64,000 bases of DNA from Guillardia theta CCMP2712. Taxonomy: Eukaryota; Cryptophyceae; Pyrenomonadales; Geminigeraceae. The stretch covers positions 182,524 through 246,523 of the forward strand of contig NW_005434611.1 of assembly GCF_000315625.1 (NCBI RefSeq), in the 5' to 3' direction. Positions 19,071-30,623 of this stretch are shown here, piece after piece; within the stretch, counting starts at the first letter, position 1; every line of letters begins with the position of its first letter. Made by a program: the position numbers and the translations under genes. A model generated the notes under the pieces. That model was not told where the DNA came from. It saw only the letters and a list, made by a program, of their open reading frames with translations, and did no database searches.

Positions 19071-20377
19071 TCAGCGTGTCCTTGAGGGAGGAGGCGAAGG
19101 TCGGGAGGAGGGAGCTAGTGGCTCCTGCGCCTCCAGCTTCCTGATGGGCGGGGTTGGGGCTGGAGGTGACGTGGCAGGGAGTGGTGGGACGAGCTAAGGA
19201 GAGTGTCAAAGAAAAGATGGAAATGAGATTTTGCGAGAAGAGACGAAAGGAGCGAGAAGAGGAGAGAGGTGGAGGAGCTGGTGGAAGAGGCAGAGGAGGA
19301 GAAACAAGGGGAAGACAAGGGAGGGATCAGAGAAGAAAGTCAACGGGTGGGCAAGGGCAACGGAGACACCTTGAGCTTGCGTTGTGTCATACTTCTGTGA
19401 CATCATGTTGAGAAGCTGGTCCATCTTGTTCAGGAGCTTTTCCATGGCCTTGCCCTGAGACTTGCGAGTCAAGACAGGGGGGAGGAGGAGGTACAGCAAG
19501 GGAAGAGAGATGGAGTAAGAGTGAACCAACAGGAGGGCAGGAGGGAGTGAGAGGATTGATCTGAGGGAAGTACGGGAATGAAAGGAAGATTGGAGCCCAC
19601 CAAGACAGGAAAGGAATGGAAGGAGAGGAAACGAATGGAAGGAATGGAAGGAAACATATGAGAGGAAGGAAAGGAATGGAAAAGGAAGGAAACGAATGGA
19701 AGGAATGGAAGGAATGAAAAGAGGGAAGAAGTGAGAGGGGAGAGGAGAGAAGGAATTGGAATGGATGGAATGGAAGGGGAAAAAAGAGGAGAAAATGCTA
19801 GCAGGACCTGTTTGTCAACGAAACCTTCCAAGTATGTCTGAATCTGAGAGGAGGTCAGGGGCTGACAATGAAACTATTTCCTCTTCCTACCTGACTCACC
19901 CCGTCGATGTTCTCGTGGTTCCTTTCTCTGGCTTCATCCGAGTTGCCGCTGCTTGTGTTTGTTGAGTTCTCTGCTGACTGTTTGTTCCCTGTGACTTCGA
20001 TGTCAAAACCTCGCTAACACACAATTTCCTTATCCTGTTTCTCCTCCGTCATATCATCCTGTTTCTCCTCCGTCATATCATCTTCATCTCCTCCTCGCAT
20101 CCTCATCCTCATCCTCATCCACAACGTCGTTCTCTGTTTCCTCGCTCCTCTCCCCCACGATTTCTTACAGCTCATTGAGATCACCTGAGCTGCTCTTGAC
20201 CTCGAAGTTAAGGAAGTCCTGCATGAGCAGCCACTTGATGCCCAACTTAGTCGATTGCTCACTGACGCCTGACGTCAGCAGGTGAAGGAGAGCAGCAGCA
20301 GCAAGAGCAGCGAGAGCAACAGAGGTGCAGAAGCAGCAGCAGGAACAGGAGCAGAAGCAAGAGCGAGCAGCAGCAGC

Positions 20378-20460
<83 letters not shown>

Positions 20461-23009
20461 GAAAGAGTAGGTGCAGAGCAACGGAAAATGTCAACAGCAA
20501 CGAAAGAGGACAACGTACGACACAATAAGGATGAAAGGAAACGGAGATCAAGGAGAACAAGGAGAATCAATAGAGATCAGAAAGATACGGAGGACAAGGG
20601 AGATGAAGGGATCATGAGAATCAGGAGCAAACAACAGAGAAGATCAAGAACAAAAAAGGATAACGAGGATAACAAAAATACGAAGAGTACGGAGGAATAC
20701 GGAGATTCGAGGAGTACGGAAGATACGGAGGATACGCAGGATACGGAGGATACAGAGGATACGGAGGATACAGAGGATACGGAGAAATACCAAGGATACT
20801 CAGGATACTCAGGATACGGAGAGTACGGAGGATAGGGAGGATAGGGAGGATAGGGAGGATGCGGTAAGTACAGAAGAATACGGAGGACATGACAGAGCAG
20901 GAGGACAACGAGGTACGGAGGATATGGAAGAAATGGAGAGTACAGAGGATACGGAGGATATTGAGGGCACGGAGGATATTGAGGGCACGGAGGATACGGA
21001 GGATACGGAGGATACGAAGAGTACGGAGAAATACGGAGGATAAGTAGGATCAGGAGGATACGGAGGGTACGGAGGATAGGGGGGATAGGGAGGATAAGTA
21101 GGATACGGAGGATAAAGGAGAATACGGTAAGTACGGAGGAATACGGAGGATACGGAGAGTACGGAGGATAAGGAGGATACGGAGGAATACGGAGGAGGAT
21201 CAGGAGGATAAAAATGATACGGATTGTCTGGAGGATACGGAGGACACGGAGAACATAGAAAAACCAAGAGGGTACGGAGGATAAGTAGGATACGGAGAGT
21301 ATGGAGGAATGCGGAGGACAAGGAGGATAAGGAGAGTACGGAGGATACGGAGGATACGGAGGATACGGAGGATACGGAGGATAAAGGAGGATAAAGGAGA
21401 ATACGGAGAGTACGGAGGCGGAGGACAAGGAAGTTACGAAGGATACGGAGGATATGAAGGGTATGAAGAGTTCGGAGGATACGGAGGACACGGAGGAATA
21501 AGGAAGATAAGGAGGAATATCCTACCGACTCTGGTCGACGAGCATGGACTTGTTTACGTTGCGGATGACGTAGGAATTGAACTCGTTCATCACCATCTCC
21601 TCAAAGCCTTCGGGCGAGATTTCTTCAAGGCTACAGGAGATGAATGTGAGGGTGAGGAGAGGAGGGAGGAGTTGCAGAGGTTAAAGAGAAACACTACAAG
21701 AGAGAGAGGGAGAGGAAGCAGAGGAAGCGGAGGAGGGAAATGTAGGAAAGCAGGGAAGGGAGCAGGTAAGAGACGAGGGAAAGGTAGCAGGTACAGAAAG
21801 AAGTGGAGAAAGAAGCAGGGAGGATAGGAGATGAGGAAGAAGCAGAGAGGATAACGAACACAAAAGGTTCTCCTTACTTGTCCCCGTACTCGGCCATCAG
21901 CTCAGTGAATTCGTCCTTGGAGATGAAAAATTTCTCTCCAAGGATCTGGGGGAGCAGGGAGTGAGAAGGAAGACGGTGCATACGAGAGAGGGTGGAGGGA
22001 GGAAAGAACAGCAAGAGAAAGGGGAGAACGGCAAGTGAGATTGAGTACAGGAGTGATGAGGAACGGGATGAGGCAGGAACAATGCAATTAGAGGGAGAGG
22101 GAGTACAGGGAGTAGAGGGAGTAGAGGGAGTAGAGGGAGTAGAGGGAGTAGAGGGAGTAGAGGGAGTAGAGGGAGCAGGAGCAGGAGGAGAGGGAGGAAG
22201 AGGAGCAGGAGAGGGAGGAGCTGAATGATCACAAACGTATGCGACATCAGCAGCTCTCAGGCTCACACTCACTCTCGACAACCCTTCTTGTATCTCGGCG
22301 TGCCCGAGGTGCCCGTTGCTGTCGATGTCCATCCACCGATGGAGCGACTGGACCATCTTCTTGAACTCCGACATGCTCTTGGACTTGGAAAGGATCTTGA
22401 AGACGATCATCTCTTAGTCATCCTCATGCGAACACGCTCGTTGTTGGGTGTTACCTCGCACAGAGGGTCGAGAGGGTTGTTGCCGAGCACTGACCAGAGC
22501 TTGTTGATTTCTTCTGTGCGGCTCTGAGAAGACGATCAGGCAAATTGTCGCCCAAAGATAAGTTTCGAGGTTGACCATGGTTTGAGGAGAGTCAGAGGAT
22601 ATAAACGAAGAAATGAAGTGGGAGTGAGAGTTCGATCAGGAGGAGATGGAGAGGAAGGAGGAGAAGAGGAAACAATATAGACGATGATTGCACAGGTGGT
22701 GATAATGGTGATGACGGCAACGACAACGCTGTACCCTGTTCATGGAGGACAGGAATTCATCTTCAAATGCACCTTTCAGTGACCACAACAACCAAGAAAA
22801 GCTCCTAGTCACCGAGTAGGATCGCAACGACGATGTTCATCAAGACTGTTGCCGAAAGCATCTCAGAAAGATCTTGACCACGACAAGTGAAAAGGTCCTC
22901 ACCCATGTAACCGATGATCATGTACGAGATGAAGAACGCGGCAGGTCCCGCCCTGACCTGCCCTGATTCGAAGAACATCGACCGGACAACCGAACTGGCC
23001 CTGCCAAGA

Positions 23010-23041
<32 letters not shown>

Positions 23042-24368
23042 AGACAACTTCACGTCAGAGGAGCAGGAAGCAGCAGAAGGAGAGGAGCTACCAGGAGTCT
23101 CCCGTGCACATCTGACACATCGTGAAGAAGGAGGCAGAGAACGTCCCGAAGAAAGTCGGCTCCAGGTGCCTGAACAGGTTCACCGCCAGGGTCGCGTAGA
23201 TGCAGGTGACGAGGCCGAGGAGGAGGAGACTGTTCGCCACCGGCTTGATAGACCCCAAAACGGCCTGAATGATCTCCTTGAGCACCGTGAAGTCGTCGAG
23301 GAGGCGGATGGCGCGAAGGATCCTGATCGCTCGGAGGGGATGGAGGACGGGCATGTTACTGTAGAGGGCGGAGGCGACGCTGCCGGAGACAGAGACGAGG
23401 TCAAACACGTTCCAACCGTCGCTGAAGAAGGGACGGAACCAGTTCGAGGCCAGGTTGATGCTTACTTCGAAGCAGAAGATGCCGGTAAAGACAATGTCAA
23501 GGAGGTCAGAGTAGAGCATGTAGTCCTCGTGCCCGTCGACCAGCTCTGCTGCAAGGATGCCGTTGACAAAACTGAGGAAGATACAGATGGCAACGAACTT
23601 CTGGAACATCCTCGACCGGTGCACGGACCTGACGGCCTGCAGCAACCATGCCGCCTGATGACTTCCTTGGTTCTTTGACCTCTCCACGAGATAGCTGAGC
23701 TTCTCCACCCACTCTGCCGCATCCTCCGCACTCGAGCACTTGAACACGTAACTGCAACCAACCACATGAGACCCTCGCAAGTCAACAACAACCTCCTCCT
23801 CCTCACTCACTTTCTCCGTGCTGTGTTCCCCTCACTCTCTGTCTGGACCTGGAATAAGGTCCCCGGCGGTGTATCGTCCAAATCGAGATCAGCAGAGCTT
23901 CTCCCGTCAGGGTCCATGAGATCCTTCATGCTTGCAAAGTGAGACATCGAGTTCGCCTGCCCTGCTCGATCGTCTCCGTCAGCTCCGTCAGAGTAACAGC
24001 TGCAGCAACCACGCATACCGCTGGGATCGGATCGGGCCAACCAGCTCGCAGATTTCAGCTTTGTAACATTGAGCTGTTCCACTTTAGAAACATCTTCTAG
24101 AGCGATCCTGCGTTATGATCGGAGTCAACGGATGCAGCTGCTGACGGATCAGAGGGCACATGCCTGTCTCCGATCTCTTCTCTGTTCCTCCCCACGAAGA
24201 AGAACCTCTCTGTGCATGCGCAGTACACGGATCTCCACAGATCAGGGTTCGTCTTGCTGCCATGAAGAGTGAGCATGACAATCGCCAGCATGGGGGACAG
24301 ACGGACCTGACGAACTGAACCTTCTTCATCATCGATCCCTGATGTATGCTCTCCAGTTCATTCGGCAT
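19071..24368 (-). CDS. PH domain - single 6TM voltage-gated cation channel - EF-hand
   Basis: Sixteen exons reconstructed: 24368-24307, 24256-24146, 24107-23811, 23751-23092, 23000-22903, 22845-22813, 22760-22735, 22523-22455, 22410-22273, 21945-21878, 21630-21526, 20261-20185, 19970-19900, 19843-19808, 19460-19393 and 19140-19071, about 662 aa with phases closing throughout. An N-terminal PH domain (WRSVYCACTERFFFVGR to YVFKCSSAEDAAEWVEKL) leads into one 6TM ion-transport unit: S4 RAIRILRAIRLLDDF, pore CTGDSW, S6 ending NIVVAILLDEF. An EF-hand follows (DIDSNGHLGHAE) with a second, weak one (ISKDEFTEL), then a short coiled coil (MEKLLNKMDQLLNMM). Four such subunits should form a calcium- or sodium-permeable channel, as in the EukCat group. 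The second intron would be only 38 bp. An alternative last splice extends the tail to 18595. Confidence 0.78.
20369..20460. repeat. (CAG)n array in a channel intron
   Basis: About 28 GCA units in a nearly pure run, inside the intron between channel exons 21630-21526 and 20261-20185. On the + strand it gives apparent poly-Gln, poly-Ala and poly-Ser frames, none of which is a gene. Confidence 0.9.
20690..21510. repeat. degenerate GGATACGGA minisatellite in a channel intron
   Basis: About 800 bp of GGATACGGA/GAGTACGGA/GAATACGGA units with substitutions and GGATAGGGA variants, all within one intron of the channel gene. It creates long artificial Tyr-Pro frames on the minus strand. Confidence 0.9.
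22090..22185. repeat. (GAGGGAGTA)n array in a channel intron
   Basis: About nine 9-bp units in the intron between channel exons 22410-22273 and 21945-21878. Confidence 0.9.
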
Positions 24369-25142
24369 CCTTCCACAAAGGTCAGCATGCACAAACCCCG
24401 ACCTCAACTACTTATCGACTCACCTCATGCTCATCGCCGGAGGCCTCACTTCAGGTACTAGGACCCGAGTCCTTGCCGTGAAGCGAACAGGTACAGCCAT
24501 CTACATCCGTCCAGTCATGCTTCCTGAAACACCTTGTCGCGCTACGCCCTCGTCTCCTTGTATTCTTCCTCTTCCCTTGGCTGCATTCCGCCTTCACTCC
24601 ACCACAAGTCCGCCTTTCTCGTAGCTCTTTGCTCTCCTTCTTCTCTCCTCCGTGCCCTCTCTCCTTCCCTCCTCTCCTTCTCCCTCTGCTCTCCTCCCTC
24701 TCCCCTCCTCCCCCACGTCTCCCTCCTCTCCCTCACTTCCCCCTCGCATGTCGTTCATCAAGCAACAAGTGATGGTTTGGCAGACTCTGTCCACCCACCC
24801 CACATACTAAGCCCACAATCACATTAATTAGTACCACAGATACACCACCCCTACCCCTTATCTCGTGACACCCGATTGGGTTTGGCTTTACGCGATCTCA
24901 TGATCGGAGCAGTTTTGTGCCACCCACCCCCCCCGTTCTAGGGATTGCTGTCTTCTTTACAAGAGGGTGGTTGAGCTTTGACCGAGTCAAGGAAGCGGTG
25001 AGCGGAACAAGACTCGTCGGACGGCCGATAGTCCCAACCAAGACTCCGGCAGTTGCATCCAGCAGTCAAGTACCACCACTCATGGCTCGCTGCATAGTAG
25101 CACAGCTGCTAACAAATCAGAGCAGCAGACGCGAGCTCATCC

Positions 25143-25234
<92 letters not shown>

Positions 25235-25660
25235 ACCTCGAAGTCTCTCAAGATGGACCTTCAGCCGCAGTTCAACAAGATCCTACGTTGGACTACTCTA
25301 CTAAGAGGGAACCGGTGAAACAGATTGTATGAGATCTAACTCTCTTCATTCTCTCTTCACACACACAAGACAAAGCGACGCACAGGGATGACCCCTGGTG
25401 GCCGAGAGAGCCTCATCAGTACGAGAAGCGAGAGCTCGCACGAGACGAGTGTGAACGTGCGTCAGGGAGCACTACCCCTAGTCCTTGCCTTAGCCTACAT
25501 AAGGATCAGCCTCTTCAGCTAGAGGGGTCTGTTCTGTGATCCAGCGGAGGTGCCTGAGCATGTCTGCAACCCTTAAAGCTTCGGGGTGTGACAGTAGAGC
25601 TGCTCTCAACAGGGGTAGAGATCTCCTTGCACGAGCAAGAGCACCCACCTCTCAGACAAG
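24369..25660. other. intergenic: C-rich tract, CA microsatellite, duplicated segment
   Basis: 24369-24780 is C/T-rich with no supported gene. 24780-24950 has C-rich words (CCACCCC, GTACCAC) that look like the G-rich island tract in the opposite orientation. From 24964 the sequence matches 29949 onward (duplicated segment A), interrupted by a CA microsatellite at 25144-25232. Confidence 0.5.
25144..25232. repeat. (CA)n microsatellite, about 44 units
   Basis: A pure CA run inside segment A; the matching run in segment B (30574-30622) has about 24 units. Confidence 0.95.
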
Positions 25661-26020
25661 TTAACCTTTGAGGACGTACCCTTCCTTCCTTGGGCGATGA
25701 TCCTGCTTGTCACGGGTCCTCTCCATGTCTTCATCCGTCCAGTGTAGGCTGGGCTTCTGCTTGCTCACGGCCCCCAGAGGGGTAAATTTCGAACACGAGT
25801 ACGAGACAGCCAACTGTCCTTTCTTTCCAGTAAACCCTTGTCTGACTCGGGCTACTCTGAAATCACTCCGACACGCTCCCGGCGCAGCGATCAAAGTTGC
25901 TAATACAATGTGAGCGGCGCGCGACGGGTCCAAGCTATACATCTTCCTTTCCGACTCCATGGAGGATGCTCGACGCATGATGCAGGAGCTGCACTTCTCT
26001 TTGCAAGGCGCAGCAATCAT
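25661..26020 (-). CDS. possible small protein, duplicated
   Basis: A 119-codon minus frame starting 27 bp from the divergent GNAT remnant. Its part at 25861-25905 looks like a small intron (GTATTA to TTTCAG). The flanking coding blocks (MIAAPCKEKCSSCIMRRAS, and GFTGKKGQLAVSYS to KEGYVLKG) are repeated almost unchanged in segment B, where the middle (31127-31212) is unrelated. No domain is recognised. It may be a real small gene sharing a promoter with GNAT, or only conserved upstream sequence. Confidence 0.25.
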   Translation of the reverse strand: MIAAPCKEKCSSCIMRRASSMESERKMYSLDPSRAAHIVLATLIAAPGACRSDFRVARVRQGFTGKKGQLAVSYSCSKFTPLGAVSKQKPSLHWTDEDMERTRDKQDHRPRKEGYVLKG

Positions 26021-26046
26021 TGAAGCTCGAAGCAGTCGGCTTCGAC

Positions 26047-26337
26047 ATGGAGCCTGAGGCGGCTGGAGGTAGCGGCGACGCTCAGCAGGCGGAGAGCGCG
26101 GGAGAGTGGCTGGAGTTTACAGCCCTGGAGAAAGCAACTTCTCTCAACGAGATGGGGACGAGCGAGAACCTATCCCCGAAGGCGATGGCTGAGCGAGAGG
26201 AGACGGTTGTGGCGGAGCTGCGGAGCTGCCCCCGGTACAGGATGGAACTGAGCCTGAGAGGAGGGACTATACGAGTCAGGTATTCCACATATGGCAAGGT
26301 CCAGCTCCCCCATACTACTGAGCTTATTGAAATGTAA
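26047..26337 (+). pseudogene. truncated GNAT gene copy
   Basis: The first ~65 codons (MEPEAAGGSGDAQQAESAGE onward) match the N-terminus of the intact acetyltransferase at 31354. The 25-bp repeat block present there is missing, and after RYRME (about 26250) the sequence departs and hits a stop at 26335. The acetyltransferase domain is entirely absent. The break lies about 90 bp before the dispersed repeat at 26345, so insertion or rearrangement there is the likely cause. Confidence 0.75.
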
Positions 26338-27289
26338 ACCCAAGACGACCCTTACGTGTTTTAACTGTAACTGAGACGGCAATGTAGTACGTCGGACAAA
26401 GAGGAGGCTTTCCCGGCCCGCGGCCGTCTTGCTAAGGTCCACTCTCATGTCTGGATGCTTGGGTTTCACATCCTAGCCTGGCATACGGTCTATCTCTCAT
26501 GTGCTCCTCAATCGGAGGCTTCAACGGTTTCGTATGCATTTTATAAGGTCAACTGATGTCTGCACTGTTACTTTGGCATAGTACAAGAGTATAACAAACT
26601 CGTGCTCCGTCAGAGTATCACAATGGTATGTGAGACTGAAAGTTTTCCCGTGATAAGAAATAGTTGAGTAGGCTCAGTTGATCTCCATACTTCATAGGGA
26701 CCCCGCGGCTTCGTGGTGATGTCCCCGATCCTGCCATCGCCATACAACTTCACCGTCACGGTGTCGGACCCTCCGACTAAGGAGACTGAGGGCCCGGGGG
26801 CCGGGGCCTGGTCTTGCCGCTCAAGCGGCTCTGCAGGTTTCAATTGTGCAAGCACAGGCGATTGTGAAGATCGCTGGCATGGCGCGGGGGAATGGTCCTG
26901 CGCGCAGTTAAGTGAAGGTATCAGTTAAGTTTGGGGGACAGCAGTCGGCAGGAATAGGTTTGGTTCTCGCTGTCTTTTCTCTTCTCGCCGTGTGGCCTGT
27001 GCGACAGTGTCAGGGTCAAGCCTCCTCGACTCTCCTGATTGTCCTCGTACTGATTTTTAACTTAACTTTGAGTAAAGACTTTCAGAGTGAAAATCGTACT
27101 GGCAAGCCTGTGAAGGTGGGGACACGGGCAATGCCAAAATTGGCAAAAGAATTCTGCTAGCTCAAGCGCTCCATCGTTAGTTTGCCCCTCAGGCAATCAG
27201 CTGATCATACCTGCTTTATCTCTTCTCGCCGGCAAGCATGCTGTAACACGTCGTTCGCAGGTGCATGGCGAAAGCTCTAATGGGAGCCT
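26338..27289. other. region between GNAT remnant and Crinkler/RHS-type gene
   Basis: Contains dispersed repeat copy 2 (26345-26615), a short GC-rich stretch (GGGCCCGGGGGCCGGGGCC near 26790), and at 26906-26928 a 23-bp motif (AGTTAAGTGAAGGTATCAGT and following) shared with 9996-10018. No gene is supported. Confidence 0.5.
26345..26615 (+). repeat. dispersed repeat, copy 2
   Basis: Direct, diverged copy of 13238-13506. It sits exactly where the upstream GNAT copy is broken. Confidence 0.85.
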
Positions 27290-29435
27290 ATGGTTTGTTT
27301 GTTGTGTATCGGTATTCTCTTGTTGATCGAAGCATGGTGCAGGGCTGCATCTTCTGATAGCAAGCGGTTGTGTGCTCCTTGTACATGTTGCTGGCAGTTT
27401 CTCATCTCACGTGGCGCCATTGGTGATTCGAGGGGGTGGAATAGGAGATGCGAACCAGACCCTGCCGATACGCAAAGACCTCTATCACGTGCATGGAGAG
27501 GAGGTATATGAAAGGCTGTGGCTAGAACAGAACGAGGTCAAGAAAGAAAGGGAGAAGGTAGGTGAGCAAATAGATAGTGTAGAACGAGAGATCAAGGACG
27601 TTGAGGCAGAGCAGAAGGACTTGAACAAGAAGGCAGATTCACTACTTCATGACAAGGGGGCCAACAAGAAGCTCATCAAGAAAATAATGAAGGATATCAA
27701 GTACCTTCGAACAAAAAAAGAGCACCTCCGAACAAAAGAGGAGCAACTTCGAACAGAAGAGGAGTACCTCCTAAAGAAAGAGGAGCACCTCCTAAAGAAA
27801 GAGAAGTACCTTCGAGAGAATGTGAAAGACGAGGTCAAGAGCCTTCCCTGGATAGAGACAATTTTGGATCTTAGTCAAGCAGGATTCAGTGAGGATCGCA
27901 AAATTTTCACCATCGATCGAGCATTACTGAATCCAAGTCCTGGGCCAGCAGGGCTGCTGATGCTCTACTGCAGGGAAAGCTTCAATGAGCAATGGCGTTT
28001 CCTTGAGGAGAAGGTGTGCAAGGAAGGATGTTTGGGTTGGATCTTAGGCCCTCCGGGGACAGGGAAGACGACAACGACGACATGTTTCCTGCTATCGCAA
28101 AGCATGGAAGCGAGATGGAGGGTGATGTTTGTACGACTCTGGAAGGCGGGTCCTGTTAGCCTGATACAGGTGGTTGACGGGAAAGAGAGAAGGTGTGACT
28201 TTACCATGAAGAGAGCAGGGGACGAGATAGAGGACTTCCTTATGGGATGGGGAGAGGTCAGCGAAAAGCACCTTCTGTCCTTGGACGGTTACATGGAGGA
28301 GAATCCAGACCATAATAACATGATAAGCATCTGCATGTTATGGCGCCGTCAAGACTGGGAGAATCGACGGCTTGTCATCACGACATCGATGGGTGCTCGA
28401 ACAAAGGTGTATTCTGAGCAAGATATGATAGAAAAGATCAAGGAAATGAAAATATACTCGTGGATGCTCGAGGAGTACAAGGAAGCCGTCAAGCACGACC
28501 TTCTGTATAAGAGTGTTGCTAACATGATGGGGATCAGCTTGGAAACGAGGAATACGATAAGAAAGCAGGAGACCGAACAGGAGAGAAGAGCTCGAGAGGT
28601 TGAGTCCAAATATCAGATTGTTGGAGGCTCATGTCGGTACATGTTCCAATGCACGACTGCAGAGGCAATTGAACAACTGTGTTTCGCGATGGCTTCTGTG
28701 GATAATTTTGAAATGCTGATGGATTTGAAAACGGGAGACCGAGCAAAGCTGATGGTGAATCTGCTGCATGGAATGTATCGTATTGGAGACAATGTGCACT
28801 GGGGGCTTGTCAGCAGATTTGTCGCCACGGAGCTAGCGCAGAGGCTTGGAGAAACTTTTGTGAGAAACATCGAGCAGTTGGCGGGGATCGCTAAGAATCC
28901 GATACTTGGTGGTGTGTTGTTTGAGATGCTATTCTTTGCTCGGATAGGAAACGAGCAAGGGCTACGTGTGACCAGTAGGACAGGAGAAGAAGCCAGTTGG
29001 GAGAGCCTTGCTGTGAAGACTTTTGACCCAACACAACTCTATACGTCCGGAATCGAGAGGAGTGTATGCCTAAAGCCAATAGCTTGGAATCAGGGCGGCT
29101 ACGACGCGGTGATTCTAGATCTAAGGGAGAGGATAGTGCGCTTTGTGCAGGTGACAGCGGCAAGCAAGCATGACTTGAGACTGCAGTACTTTGCAGACTG
29201 CATGGATGCCTTGAGCATGGAAAGATGGGGTCAATGGAAGTTGGAGATTGTTTTCGTCGTTCCAAAGGACAATCTTGCAAACTTCAGGCTGAGCGAGGTG
29301 GTCGAAGAGGGCGCGCTCGCGAAGTATGGTTGGAGAGCCGGTGAGGAAACGAGCAAAGTGCGTGTAGTTGGGATGGACCCTAGACCACAAGGATGGAGCA
29401 GCAGGATAGGACCATGGAACGAGGAGTACAGTTGA
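27290..29435 (+). CDS. secreted Crinkler/RHS-type protein: P-loop NTPase + PD-(D/E)xK nuclease-like domain
   Basis: Two exons, 27290-27336 and 27398-29435, 694 aa. The long frame has no usable ATG; splicing the ATG at 27290 across a 61-bp GT-AG intron restores frame and gives a signal peptide (VCLLCIGILLLIEAC), then LVIRGGG. A long charged coiled coil follows (about 45-155, with repeated LRTKEEHL/LLKKEEHL units), then a P-loop NTPase with Walker A GPPGTGKT (about 233). The C-terminus has GGYDAVILDLRERIVRFVQV followed by TAASKHDLR, which matches the restriction-endonuclease-like core (D ... QvT...H) of Crinkler and trypanosome RHS proteins. In that family the NTPase is thought to drive a nuclease or effector domain. 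The usual CRN ubiquitin-like header is absent. Base composition is lower in GC than most neighbours. Confidence 0.7.
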
Positions 29436-30570
29436 ATGATGCCCGAGTTGGTGAATATGGTACAAGTAGAGATTGGGGTATGCTCGTGCAAGTGAGCACT
29501 GTATTGAATTCCAGCATCTTCACTGTGCAATGCTGTGAATCATCGTAAAACAATGCGACAAGGGTGAAGCCACCAGATACGATCACGCTCATCACCTCAC
29601 CTGTACAAGCCACTGCATTGTCCCATCCTAGTCCTCACGTCTCCGCGGACTAACTCTTTGGTAATGGGGTAGTCTTGATACCGTTGCTCTGCCTCTTGTG
29701 CAATCTCTGCGGACAGTCCTTTTGAGAGAGTTTTTCTTGCTTTTGTGCGCACGCGTTTTTTGTTTGTTTTGCTGCACTGTGCCTGCGGACTCGCCGGAGC
29801 CGTTGACAGCTGGGGGAGGGCGGACACCCGGCGTGCCCGGCAGCGAGCTGCTCGCCGGCCGCTGAGAGCCTACGCCGGGGGGGGGGGAAGTGCAACCTTG
29901 CGAGCTGCAAGGTAGAGGACGACTCAACGCCTGCAGGGGCACGGGCGAGGTGAGCTTTGACCGAGTCCAGGAAGCGGTGAGCGGAACAAGACTCGTCGGA
30001 CGGCCTAGTAGCACAGCTGCTAACAAATCAGAGCAGCAGACGCGAGCTCATCCAACAAGGGGATCGGCTCTACGGCTTGTCGGGAAACGCCATAGCAAGC
30101 TTTGAGAAACGAGGAAGCAACGAGGAGATACAGGACCCATTCATGCATTGGATCGAACCCTCGCTCGAAACAACAGCCCCTAGTGCTCTTCGAGACAATG
30201 CTGACATGCTCGGACAAGGATGCTGAGCTGCCGATGCTCACATACAGTTTGATCAAAACACATGGGGTCTGGAAGCGTTGATGGAAAACAATGGTGGTCT
30301 AGGCTGACACAGGCAGTCGATGAGGTAAAGGATCGGCAACACGGACAAACTCTCTCCTACCAATTCCCGCACCACCGAGGCAAACTAGCGCAAACAAACA
30401 ACTATGTTAACTTACCCTATGATAGTCGCAGACTCCGGGAAACAACGAGCGATAGGATGGATGGACCCACTTGGCAGATACGTCAGCCTTTCAACAGATC
30501 AGGCTCCACCTATTGCACTTCTAATAGAGTTTATTGCAACGACAGTATTCGCCTCAAGCACACGCATATC

Positions 30571-30623
<53 letters not shown>

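Larger units (their letters stand above)
24964..26255 (+). repeat. duplicated segment A (direct copy of 29949-31750)
   Basis: Matching blocks in order: 24967-25020 with 29952-30004; 25094-25143 with 30005-30058; 25232-25320 with 30620-30708; 25457-25856 with 30732-31126; 25906-26120 with 31213-31430; then the GNAT N-terminus. Each copy carries its own CA microsatellite at the same junction, and B has about 510 extra bases before it. Confidence 0.88.

Noticed and set aside
18362-19144. 260-codon + frame downstream of SOUL
   Set aside because: Low complexity, overlaps an equally long minus frame in GC-rich DNA, no domain or splice support.
20325-20528. Poly-Gln, poly-Ala and poly-Ser frames on the + strand
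   Set aside because: They are products of a CAG microsatellite lying in an intron of the minus-strand channel gene.
20577-21491. 304-codon Tyr/Pro-rich minus frame
   Set aside because: Translation of the GGATACGGA minisatellite in an intron.
24917-25318. 133-codon frame containing a Thr-His repeat
   Set aside because: The repeat is a CA microsatellite and the frame is not preserved in segment B.
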